A DNA stretch of 64,000 nucleotides, taken from positions 170,233 to 234,232 of the forward strand of contig NZ_JAFBDT010000002.1 of NCBI RefSeq assembly GCF_016908355.1. Direction: 5' to 3'. Under the pieces are notes generated by a model, which worked only from the letters and a program-made list of their open reading frames with translations, was not told where the DNA came from and did not search any database. The translations under genes were made by a program, and so were the position numbers. Every line of letters starts with the position of its first letter. Positions within the stretch are counted from its first letter, which is position 1. Below are positions 1-7,125 of this stretch, piece by piece. The stretch comes from Fusibacter tunisiensis (GTDB taxonomy: Bacteria > Bacillota > Clostridia > Peptostreptococcales > Acidaminobacteraceae).

Positions 1-449
1 TTTTCTCTTGGTACACCGGCATCATTATGGCCTGCAAATCTTCTTCTTGTACAGTGACGGCAATACATAGAACACATATCTGTAATCAAGAAAAGAACAC
101 GGTCAGGATATCTATGTGTAATCCCTGGAACAGGTGAATCCCCATCTTCATGCAAAGGGTCATCCATATCAGCACTGCTAATATGCGTTTCAAGAATTGT
201 TGGCACAGCTTGCATTCTCACTGGGCACTTTGGATCATCTTTGTCCATCAAAAGGGCATAATAAGGTGTAATGCCCATTCTCAAAATCTCAAGTGATTTT
301 TTGATGCCTTCTTCTTCTTTTTCTGTCAAATTAATGACTTCTTTCAGTCTTTCAACAGTTGTGATACGGTTCTGTACCTGCCAAGTCCATGAATCCCATT
401 GTTCTTGTGAAACGTCTTTCCACATTTCGATTTCAGTATAATGTCTCAT
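1..449 (-). CDS. kamA: lysine 2,3-aminomutase, N-terminal part (cut by window edge)
   Basis: A radical-SAM, PLP-dependent enzyme that converts L-lysine to L-beta-lysine, the first step of lysine fermentation. About 149 N-terminal residues are inside the window; the family is about 415 aa, so the PLP and C-terminal parts lie beyond position 1. The translation contains LHEDGDSPVPG, THRYPDRVLFLITDMC and the radical-SAM cluster motif CSMYCRHC (CX3CX2C), all near-identical to what I remember of clostridial KamA. The ATG at 449 follows an AAAGGAG ribosome site. It lies 28 bp after the stop of kdd and on the same strand, so the two are very likely co-transcribed. Family assignment is firm; the rest of the gene is not visible. 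Confidence 0.95.
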   Translation of the reverse strand, partial: MRHYTEIEMWKDVSQEQWDSWTWQVQNRITTVERLKEVINLTEKEEEGIKKSLEILRMGITPYYALLMDKDDPKCPVRMQAVPTILETHISSADMDDPLHEDGDSPVPGITHRYPDRVLFLITDMCSMYCRHCTRRRFAGHNDAGVPRE

Positions 450-477
450 TTGAAACTCCTTTCAGATTTAAAGTGTC

Positions 478-1515
478 CTACGCGTAGAGTGATTCGTAAA
501 TGTCACGCAGTGTTTGACTTTCTCTCATAATTTGAAGTGTAATTTCAGCATGTCCTTTAGTATAGCCATTCCCAACAATCATGGTCACATCTTTACCAAC
601 GCCTTCAGCCCCAAGTGCTGCTTTTGTAAAGCTTGTTGCCATGCTGAAGAAATAAACAGTACCATCGTCTTTCGTTGCAAGAATTGAAGCCATTTCCGTA
701 TTTGGTATGTTAACACAGTTAATCACCAGGTCGCACATGTTGCCACCGGTCACTTCTTCAACTTTGCGAAGAACATCCACCGCATCTGTTGCATCTGCCA
801 CAATAAAATCATCTGCAAGACCCGCATCCATAACACGATCTTTCGCCTTATCACTATGCTGAAGGCAAATAACTTGTCCTGTTACACCAGCCCGCTTTTT
901 AGCTTCATACAAGCAAAGCATACCGGACTTACCAGCGCCACCAATTACCAATACCGTTTGACCCGGCTTAACCAGTTTAGCTGTTTGAGCTGGTGCACCT
1001 GCAACGTCCAAAACAGATAATGCAAGATTTTCAGGGATATCATCTGGCAATTTGGCATAAATACCACTTTCAAACAAAATCGCCTTGCCCTTAATATCCA
1101 CCTGATCAATGTTCATACGAATTTCAAGAATTTCATCAATTACAAGTGGTGTCAATGAAAGGGATACTAGCGTTGCAATTTTATCGCCTACTTTAAGATC
1201 CGTTGTCCCTTCCAGTGCTGGCCCAATTTGTGCTACGGTTCCAATCAACATGCCGCCTGAACCCGTAACAGGATTTTTGTGCTTGCCAGCATCCTTAACG
1301 ATGCCCATCATAATTTCCTTGATCTTAGCTTCATCGCCACCTGCTTCTTCTTTAATCTGCGTAAACGATGCCGAGTCAATATTCAGTGTTTTAACGTCAA
1401 TTAAAATCTCATTGTCATAAATCGCCATGTCATTTGAAATAACTTTTGCCGGCTGAGGTAAAATACCCTTCGGCTCAATGACGCGATGCGTTCCGAACTT
1501 ACATCCTTTTTTCAT
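478..1515 (-). CDS. kdd: L-erythro-3,5-diaminohexanoate dehydrogenase
   Basis: NAD-dependent oxidative deamination of 3,5-diaminohexanoate to 5-amino-3-oxohexanoate, the third chemical step of lysine fermentation after the two aminomutases. The protein is 345 aa from the ATG at 1515, which follows a GGGGAGG site; a longer reading from 1551 adds 12 residues without a better ribosome site. The N-terminus MKKGCKFGTHRVIEPKG is typical of Kdd. A Rossmann-type glycine loop (VLVIGGAGKSGM) lies at about residues 190-202, as in medium-chain alcohol-dehydrogenase-like folds. It is the first gene of an operon continuing into kamA. A sigma-54-type promoter lies just upstream and a sigma-54 activator gene about 0.75 kb further up. 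Confidence is high because of the kamA neighbour. Confidence 0.93.
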   Translation of the reverse strand: MKKGCKFGTHRVIEPKGILPQPAKVISNDMAIYDNEILIDVKTLNIDSASFTQIKEEAGGDEAKIKEIMMGIVKDAGKHKNPVTGSGGMLIGTVAQIGPALEGTTDLKVGDKIATLVSLSLTPLVIDEILEIRMNIDQVDIKGKAILFESGIYAKLPDDIPENLALSVLDVAGAPAQTAKLVKPGQTVLVIGGAGKSGMLCLYEAKKRAGVTGQVICLQHSDKAKDRVMDAGLADDFIVADATDAVDVLRKVEEVTGGNMCDLVINCVNIPNTEMASILATKDDGTVYFFSMATSFTKAALGAEGVGKDVTMIVGNGYTKGHAEITLQIMRESQTLRDIYESLYA

Positions 1516-1564
1516 GTGCTTGCCTCCCCAAAATGGATTAATTTTTCTCACATTATCTTATATA

Positions 1565-1582
1565 CGCAAATTCTATGCCAAT
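1565..1582 (-). promoter_or_regulatory. candidate sigma-54 (-24/-12) promoter of kdd-kamA
   Basis: Read on the minus strand, the bases are TTGGCATAGAATTTGCG. This gives the -24 GG (1578-1579) and -12 GC (1566-1567) separated by exactly 10 bases, close to the TGGCAC-N5-TTGC consensus. Predicted transcription starts about 12 bases further on, near 1554, leaving a leader of about 40 bases before kdd. A sigma-54 activator gene lies directly upstream, which supports the call. No activator-binding site was identified with confidence. Confidence 0.7.
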
Positions 1583-1689
1583 AATTTAACAGGCCAAACC
1601 ACAACATCTTGGGGCACTCAATAGAAAAACAACAAGACAGATGCTGAAAATTCGGCACTACAACCCAACGCCATTTTGAATGTGCATCT

Positions 1690-2290
1690 CGACACAACGC
1701 AGTTGAACTTAACGCACTTAACGCACCGAAGGTGCACTCACCATAGCGTAGCCATAATCAACGCACTTAACCGCACCTAACGCACCTAACGCACTTAACG
1801 CACCGAAGGTGCACTGGACACGGCGTCAGCCGTACTCAACAGCAGCTCCGCTGCCTATCCCCTATCCCCTAACCAACTAACCAACTATCCCCTAATAAAA
1901 AAAACACCCTATGAAAGCTAAGGATTAAACCCCTAAATTTCACAAAGTGTTCGTATCTTTTTCCACAGCATTAAAGGTGCCCCTCAACGCAACGCAATTG
2001 CACTTAACGCGGCATTAGATGTGCCCCTCGACCCAACGCAGTTGCACATAACGCACCGAAGGTGCACTCACCATGGCCTAGCCATAATCAACGCACTTAA
2101 CCGCACCTAACGCACCTAACGCACCTAACGCACCTAACGCACCGAAGGTGCACTGGACACGGCATCAGCCGTACTCAGCAGCAGCTCCGCTGCTACTAAC
2201 CCCTATCCCCTAACCAACTATCCCCTAACCAACTATCCCCCAACCAACTATCCCCTAACCCCTAACCAACTAACCAACTACCCCCTACCC
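1690..2290. repeat. duplicated array of micro-hairpins and GCACYTAAC / CCCCTAACCAACTA short tandem repeats
   Basis: The gap between kdd and the sigma-54 activator (1552-2284) holds no gene but two related copies of one composite element, about 1695-1895 and 2033-2290. Each copy contains in order: CAAC-GCA-GTTG; GCACC-GAA-GGTGC; an ATGGC-CTA-GCCAT type hairpin (imperfect in copy 1); 2-4 GCACCTAAC-like units; a second GCACC-GAA-GGTGC; ACGGC-GTCA-GCCGT (loop ATCA in copy 2); GCAGC-TCC-GCTGC; then CCCCTAACCAACTA-type repeats. GCACC-GAA-GGTGC stands at 1723-1735, 1800-1812, 2053-2065 and 2139-2151. Stems are conserved while some loops and unit numbers differ. Base composition is much richer in C than the surroundings. 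No coding potential seen. Confidence 0.85.
1897..1962 (-). terminator. probable terminator of the sigma-54 activator gene
   Basis: On the minus strand an imperfect hairpin (AACAC..TGAAA paired with TTTCA..GTGTT, four unpaired bases within each arm) is followed by a run of eight T. It sits between the two copies of the micro-hairpin repeat, about 330 bases after the stop of the upstream gene, so it may belong to the repeat element rather than to the gene. Confidence 0.45.
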
Positions 2291-3709
2291 CCTATAATTC
2301 ACTTTCAACTTATACTGGAGGGTCTGTCTTGGGATGCCAAGTATTTTTGCGGCTTGTGTAATGTTGCCACCTGTTGCGTCCATTGCTGCATCTATGGCAG
2401 TTGTTTCAGCAGTTTTCAGTATGGTATTCAAATCAGCTTGTTCCAACAGTTCCGTCTGTTGTAAGGTGTGCGTTTTGAAGGTCTTGAAATGGGTGTCGTA
2501 GTGGCGTCTTAAGTTAGGGGGCAAGTCGTCCAAATCAATAGAATTGCCTTCTGCAAAATTGACGGCACCTTCTATGACGTGTTCCAGTTCACGGACATTG
2601 CCCGGCCAGTTGTAATTGTGAAAGAGTGTCATAACAGCTTCCGTCACACCTTTAAAGTTACGATAGAGCTGGTTATTGTATTTATCGATAAAATATTGGG
2701 TCAATAGTGGAATGTCCTCTTTACGATCAGATAACTTGGGAATCCAAAGGGTAACCGTATTCAACCGGTAATAGAGGTCCCGTCTGATCATGCCGTCTTC
2801 AAGGGCGATATTGGGATCGACGTTGGTTGCAGCAATAATGCGAACATCTACTTGGGTTTCTTTTGTATCGCCAACCCGTCTGATTCGACCATCTTGAAGG
2901 ACACGTAGGAGTTTAGCCTGAAGCTCTTGAGGCATGGAATTGATTTCATCCAGAAAGAGGGTCCCTGTATCAGCCAGTTCAAAAAGGCCACGTCGATCCA
3001 CAGCACCTGTAAACCCACCCTTTACAGTTCCAAATAGAATTCCCTCTAAAAGGGATGCTGGAAGTGCAGCACAGTTTTGGGCAATAAAAGGGTTGTGTTT
3101 CCGTTTGCTGCTGTTATGTATTGCCTGTGTAAGCAATTCTTTTCCGGTTCCAGTTTCGCCGTAAATTAAAACTGGAATTTCCGTTGGTGCAGCTTTCATG
3201 GCGACAGATTTAATTCGGTTAAATTCAGAATGTATCGTCTTGATGTCTTCGAAAGTATAGATTGCGGGCATAGCCCGCCTTTTCCCAGAAGAAACACTGG
3301 GCGCGTTGACTTTTGATTGAAGGTCTAGATAGCGTTCAGAGAGCTCTTTGTAGGGGGTGACATTTCTTGAGATCTCAATTGCACCTTCAATTTGCCCCTT
3401 GTTGATAATTGGGAGTGTGTGGTTAACGGTCGCAATTATTTTCCCCTTATAGGTTCTGTATGTTTGCTCTTTATTGAAAATGGGGTTTTTTGTGATTAGG
3501 ACTTTAAGAAGGGTGCTCTCTTCTTCTTTAAGAGATGGATAAATCTCCGTGATGTGCTTGCCAATGGATTCTGAGATATTGATGTCATCTAGGACTGCAG
3601 AATTGTGATTGCAGTAGACGAGATTCCCGTCAGCATCCACAATTTGGACGCCATCACTTATGTATTCAAGCATGAATTTCACGTGTTCAAGAGTCAATAA
3701 TGGGTGCAT
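2285..3709 (-). CDS. sigma-54-dependent transcriptional activator with PAS sensor domain
   Basis: Enhancer-binding protein of 474 aa that would activate RNA polymerase carrying sigma-54. A PAS domain occupies about residues 10-120 (ISDGVQIVDADGNLVYCN). The AAA+ domain has Walker A GETGTGKE at 184-191 and Walker B LFLDEI at 251-256. The sigma-54 contact loop reads GGFTGA at 231-236 instead of the usual GAFTGA. A Fis-type HTH (GGNITQAAKILGIPRQTLQYK) ends the protein. The ATG at 3709 follows AAAGGAG. Its position upstream of a sigma-54-type promoter on kdd suggests it regulates lysine fermentation in response to a ligand sensed by PAS; this is inference. The Ala-to-Gly change in the loop is conservative and may not abolish function. 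Confidence 0.92.
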   Translation of the reverse strand: MHPLLTLEHVKFMLEYISDGVQIVDADGNLVYCNHNSAVLDDINISESIGKHITEIYPSLKEEESTLLKVLITKNPIFNKEQTYRTYKGKIIATVNHTLPIINKGQIEGAIEISRNVTPYKELSERYLDLQSKVNAPSVSSGKRRAMPAIYTFEDIKTIHSEFNRIKSVAMKAAPTEIPVLIYGETGTGKELLTQAIHNSSKRKHNPFIAQNCAALPASLLEGILFGTVKGGFTGAVDRRGLFELADTGTLFLDEINSMPQELQAKLLRVLQDGRIRRVGDTKETQVDVRIIAATNVDPNIALEDGMIRRDLYYRLNTVTLWIPKLSDRKEDIPLLTQYFIDKYNNQLYRNFKGVTEAVMTLFHNYNWPGNVRELEHVIEGAVNFAEGNSIDLDDLPPNLRRHYDTHFKTFKTHTLQQTELLEQADLNTILKTAETTAIDAAMDATGGNITQAAKILGIPRQTLQYKLKVNYRG

Positions 3710-3775
3710 AAAATCTCCTTTATCTCTCCGTCAGCGAGGATGCCGAATTTTAGGCTTGTGCTGATTTTTCGGCGG

Positions 3776-4471
3776 TTATAAAATAGCCCATTTACCATAA
3801 TCCTTAGCCAAGGTTAATTTTTCATAAGCCAATTTAAGCAATTTGTCTTCGGTCATCCATCGGTCAATTTCAATAACTGCAAATCTACAACTGATGCCCT
3901 CTTTAACATCAAACTGAATGGCATCGATTTTATCTCTCAATTTTTTTGCAAATTCAAAGGTCTGGTTTCCATCATAATCCGGAAAAACCACTGCAAAAGT
4001 ATCGCCTTTAATTCGGGCCAATTTAAATTGGTCATCAAGCATGCTCTTCGTGCATAAAATCAATTCAATAATAATCTGGTCTCCGACATCAAACCCATAA
4101 TTTTTGTTATACCGTCCCAGATCATTTATATCAAAACAGAGCAAAGCAGCTTTACCACCCGAATGCAAAATGCGTTCAATTTCAAGGGACAAAACACTTT
4201 TGAGTTTTTCTTCTGTATTGATGAGAATCAATTCGTTGTTTATTAAGTCTTCTTTATGAACAAGAGCCTTCAGTTCTTTTTCTCTTTTGTCATGTTCATG
4301 GGTCATTAATTGATAGCAAGTGGCAATTATAAAAAAAGTATAGAGCGAAATAATAATGTAAAGGGTATACAGATTTTCCCTCTGAATCAGGTGGTACAGA
4401 TATGTGGGTAGCAAACTTGTGAAAATTGCTGCCAGAATCAATTTAATCAGTATCCCTTTTTTTTGCTTCAT
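3776..4471 (-). CDS. membrane protein with degenerate GGDEF domain
   Basis: A 231-aa protein with two N-terminal membrane segments (about residues 8-27 and 33-54), a short charged linker and a GGDEF-type fold (about 85-230; ALLCFDINDLGRYNKNYGFDVGDQ is the usual first part of the domain). The signature motif is KGDTF at 155-159 in place of GGDEF, so the first Gly and the catalytic Glu are missing. Diguanylate cyclase activity is therefore unlikely; a role as an effector or scaffold is possible. The start lies 2 bases after the stop of the DUF1934 gene, with GAGGAG as ribosome site, indicating one operon. Confidence 0.8.
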   Translation of the reverse strand: MKQKKGILIKLILAAIFTSLLPTYLYHLIQRENLYTLYIIISLYTFFIIATCYQLMTHEHDKREKELKALVHKEDLINNELILINTEEKLKSVLSLEIERILHSGGKAALLCFDINDLGRYNKNYGFDVGDQIIIELILCTKSMLDDQFKLARIKGDTFAVVFPDYDGNQTFEFAKKLRDKIDAIQFDVKEGISCRFAVIEIDRWMTEDKLLKLAYEKLTLAKDYGKWAIL

Positions 4472-4473
4472 TT

Positions 4474-4890
4474 TTATAGCTCCTCAATCTCAATGAATAC
4501 ATGTGAACACGTGCCATCACTTGTTAGACACAACTGATAGTCCATTAAAATTTCTAAACGGCCGTTGTCATCCCAATGAACAGATTTCCCACTTGTTTGC
4601 ATTTCAAAAATACCATAGGGGGTCCGGTAAAAGTTTTCATGTGTCGCGTCCAGTTGAATAACAAGATCGCTGTTAACGTCACCATACCGTTTAATTCTAA
4701 CCAGACCACTCTCATAGGACAAGAGTGTTTTTGTACCCTCGAGCCCACTGCCTTCGGTTTCCTCATACATCAAGTACCTTTTGTCACCTATGGCTTTATA
4801 AGTGGCGTCAGAAAAAATCACCATTTCCGCTGTGGCACCTTGGGCATCTGTAATTTTAGAAGTTACTTTTATTTTCAATCGTGCATCCAT
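4474..4890 (-). CDS. DUF1934 family beta-barrel protein
   Basis: A 138-aa cytosolic protein resembling the DUF1934/YwiB family, small calycin-like beta-barrels of unknown function found mainly in Firmicutes. Visible family features are alternating beta-strand patterns, the YEE..E...GTKT segment in the first half, and FYRTPYG..EM...GKSVHW near the middle. There is no signal peptide or membrane segment. Its start overlaps the end of the upstream GntR gene by 16 bases, so translation is probably coupled. The substrate or ligand is unknown. Confidence 0.8.
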   Translation of the reverse strand: MDARLKIKVTSKITDAQGATAEMVIFSDATYKAIGDKRYLMYEETEGSGLEGTKTLLSYESGLVRIKRYGDVNSDLVIQLDATHENFYRTPYGIFEMQTSGKSVHWDDNGRLEILMDYQLCLTSDGTCSHVFIEIEEL

Positions 4891-5546
4891 TGATTCACCA
4901 GCTCCCGAATGTTTTCAATGTGGTTTTCAGCTTCAACTTTCGCCGTTTTAGCATCTCCATTCATAATGGCTTCAAAAATTCTGCCATGTGACTGTTGAAT
5001 TTCTTTGTAATTGGTAAATTCATTAAAATATATGAGTCTAAACCTTTGGAACTGATCATGTAAATCATATATGATATCAATCAGTCTTTGATTTTTTGTC
5101 CCCTTAAAGATTAGGGAATGGAACTCGTTATCACTTTCTATCATTGCTTTTTTATCGTTGCTAATGAGTGAAATGTTAAAGTCTTCAACAACTTTTCCCA
5201 TGGCTTCTTTTTCTGAATCTTTCATACGTACAGCGGATAATGAAGCGGCAAAACCCTCTAGCTCTTTTCGGATTTCTAAAACTTCCATGATATCGTTTTT
5301 AGTTAGATCTGCCACGTAAGCCCCTTTTCGAGGCACCATTATTACAAAACTCTCTTTTTCCAATTTTCGAATGGCCTCTCGCACAGGTGTCCGACTCACA
5401 CCAAGTTGATCCGCAATGGTCACTTCCATTAACCGTTCACCAGGTTTTAATTCACCACTTAAAATGGCATTTCTTAAATACTCAAACACCACTTCCCCAA
5501 GTGGCTTGTAATTTCTAATTTCCAGTTTGTCAAAATTAATGCTCAT
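4875..5546 (-). CDS. GntR-family transcriptional regulator, FadR/FCD subfamily
   Basis: A 223-aa DNA-binding regulator. The N-terminal winged helix (about residues 12-75) includes GELKPGERLMEVTIADQLGVSRTPVREAIRKLE, the hallmark GntR recognition region. The C-terminal helical FCD domain (about 85-215) normally binds small organic acids with a metal-coordinating His/Asp set; FHSLIF and the later QQSHGRIFEAI segment supply candidate histidines. The ATG at 5546 follows GGAGGGG. It lies 12 bases after ispE and overlaps the DUF1934 gene, so it sits mid-operon and its targets cannot be deduced from position. Confidence 0.9.
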   Translation of the reverse strand: MSINFDKLEIRNYKPLGEVVFEYLRNAILSGELKPGERLMEVTIADQLGVSRTPVREAIRKLEKESFVIMVPRKGAYVADLTKNDIMEVLEIRKELEGFAASLSAVRMKDSEKEAMGKVVEDFNISLISNDKKAMIESDNEFHSLIFKGTKNQRLIDIIYDLHDQFQRFRLIYFNEFTNYKEIQQSHGRIFEAIMNGDAKTAKVEAENHIENIRELVNQWMHD

Positions 5547-5558
5547 AACCCCTCCAAA

Positions 5559-6419
5559 TTAACCGTTATAGGTTGAAACCACAAAACTGTGTGGATAGTG
5601 TTTTTTTATTTTCTTATGCGCACTTTTTGCGCGATCGTAAGACTTATAAAATCCAAAAACAGTTGGGCCAGACCCGCTCATCATTACACCTTCTGCACTA
5701 TGTCCTACTAAAAAAGCCTTAATATCTGCCACTTGCGGGAACAAGTCAAGGGTAACATCCTCAAGAACATTTCTGAAATTCAAAAGAATATCGTGCCTGT
5801 TCTGTTGATTAAGTGCTTTTAACATAGCCTCTGTGTTTGGGTGGTTTTCAATGGTATCCCACTTTAAAGCTTTATAGACTTCTTTTGTGGAAACACCAAA
5901 TCCCGGCTTTATCAAAATCATCCAGGCATGTTCAAAGCCTCTAATCGGCGTAAGCCGTTCCCCTAAACCCTCAGCAAGTGCACATTTTTCCAGTATACAA
6001 AAAGGAACATCTGCGCCAATTTCAAGTCCAAGCGCCATGAGATCTGAAAGCTCTAGATTCAGCTGACAGAGTACGTTAATGGCTTTTATGACAGCTGCCG
6101 CATCCGTGCTACCACCTGCAAGACCTGCTGCAACTGGTATGTTTTTTTCAATGGCTATTTGAAAACCAGCCTCTAAATTGTATCTTTTTTTCATAAGAAG
6201 CGCTGCTTTATACGCAATATTGCGTTGATCTGTGGGAATAAAATCATCTGTACAGGACAACTCAATATCAGGACGATCTAACTGTGTCACCGTTACAACA
6301 TCGTATAAATCAATTTGCTGCATAACCATCTCTACATCATGGTAACCATTATCTCGTTTGCCCACAACGTCTAAAGTCAGGTTAATTTTAGCACGCGCTT
6401 TTAGCGTAAGACTCTTCAT
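5559..6419 (-). CDS. ispE: 4-diphosphocytidyl-2-C-methyl-D-erythritol kinase
   Basis: GHMP kinase of the non-mevalonate (MEP) isoprenoid pathway that phosphorylates CDP-methylerythritol. At 286 aa it has the usual length. Visible features are Lys11 in the KARAKINL start, the ATP-binding glycine loop PVAAGLAGGSTDAAA at 95-109, catalytic-type Asp137 in GADVPF, and the third GHMP motif MMSGSGPTVFGFY near residue 245. A GGGGGCG run precedes the ATG by only two bases, so the ribosome site is unusual. First gene of the operon with gntR, DUF1934 and the GGDEF-like gene. Confidence 0.96.
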   Translation of the reverse strand: MKSLTLKARAKINLTLDVVGKRDNGYHDVEMVMQQIDLYDVVTVTQLDRPDIELSCTDDFIPTDQRNIAYKAALLMKKRYNLEAGFQIAIEKNIPVAAGLAGGSTDAAAVIKAINVLCQLNLELSDLMALGLEIGADVPFCILEKCALAEGLGERLTPIRGFEHAWMILIKPGFGVSTKEVYKALKWDTIENHPNTEAMLKALNQQNRHDILLNFRNVLEDVTLDLFPQVADIKAFLVGHSAEGVMMSGSGPTVFGFYKSYDRAKSAHKKIKKHYPHSFVVSTYNG

Positions 6420-6477
6420 GTCGCCCCCGTTTCCACTGTTATTTCATGAATACAAAATACATAATAAATACATCCTT

Positions 6478-6506
6478 ATTATATTCTATTTCATTGGATT
6501 TATCCA
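6478..6506 (-). promoter_or_regulatory. candidate housekeeping promoter of the ispE operon
   Basis: On the minus strand, TGGATA (6501-6506) and a perfect TATAAT (6478-6483) are separated by 17 bases, about 60 bases upstream of the ispE start and just after the terminator of the preceding gene. Confidence 0.6.
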
Positions 6507-6530
6507 GTCATTATGTCAAAATAAAAACCC

Positions 6531-6562
6531 GTCTCTTTGTCGTATGGAAGAGTCGGGTTTTA
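6531..6562 (-). terminator. terminator after the GNAT gene
   Basis: The minus strand reads AAACCCG-A-CTCTT, a loop, then AAGAG-A-CGGGTTTTTA followed by TTTT. This is a long GC-containing stem with a T-tract and it overlaps the stop codon of the GNAT gene at 6560. Confidence 0.8.
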
Positions 6563-7120
6563 GTCTATAAATTTCTGACGGTCAATTTTCATGTGAAAAA
6601 ATCGGGTATATAAAATGCCATCAATTAGGTCAAATTGATCTGAAAATTGCGTCATGATGATGTCCTTATACCCTTGTTCTTCATACGGGGCATAGACTTC
6701 TCCTACTTTTATAAACCCCACTTTTTCATAAGATTTTTGAGCTCTCAAATTGAAATGAGCAACTTTTAGCGACATTTGGTGAATGGGATAGGTTTTGAAA
6801 ACATACCTCAAATAGGATTCCAAAAGAAGGGTGCCATACCCTTTGCCGGTTTTTGATGGGTCAATGGCGATGCCAAGTTCTGCAATGCCTTTTAGCCACC
6901 TAATATGCTTTAAAGTTACAAATCCAATAATGACATTCCCTTCAAACAAACCATACACTTTTCTAAAGAGGAGTCGTTGCTTCATATAATACCAAGCATC
7001 GTATTCACGCGTGTGGTCAAAGTCCATATTATACTGAAAATAACGGGGATCTGTGTGCTTTCCCCATTTTGAAAAGCCGTAAACATCTAAGCGGTTGATT
7101 TTTCTAAAAACAGGTGTCAC
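6560..7120 (-). CDS. GNAT-family N-acetyltransferase
   Basis: Predicted acetyl-CoA-dependent acetyltransferase of about 186 aa. The fold shows the typical order: IAELGIAIDPSKTGKGYGTLLL carries the Q/R-x-x-G-x-G/A-type acetyl-CoA loop (here KTGKGYG), followed by LKVAHFNLRAQKSYEKVGF, the common C-terminal motif. I place the start at the GTG at 7120 because an AGGTGA site precedes it and it begins just after the dnaB stop. An upstream start at 7174 would overlap dnaB by about 50 bases. Substrate unknown. It is the last gene before a terminator and probably shares the dnaB transcript. Confidence 0.82.
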   Translation of the reverse strand: MTPVFRKINRLDVYGFSKWGKHTDPRYFQYNMDFDHTREYDAWYYMKQRLLFRKVYGLFEGNVIIGFVTLKHIRWLKGIAELGIAIDPSKTGKGYGTLLLESYLRYVFKTYPIHQMSLKVAHFNLRAQKSYEKVGFIKVGEVYAPYEEQGYKDIIMTQFSDQFDLIDGILYTRFFHMKIDRQKFID

Positions 7121-7125
7121 CAAGA

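Noticed and set aside
1109..1420. Plus-strand open frame opposite kdd
   Set aside because: It lies wholly within kdd, lacks a ribosome site and has no family features; a shadow frame.
1897..1962. Possible small regulatory RNA between the repeat copies
   Set aside because: The only support is an imperfect hairpin with a T-run; no promoter in front, so a terminator is the simpler reading.
1690..2290. CRISPR array
   Set aside because: Repeats are short, palindromic and nearly contiguous, with no regular 30-40 base spacers and no cas genes.
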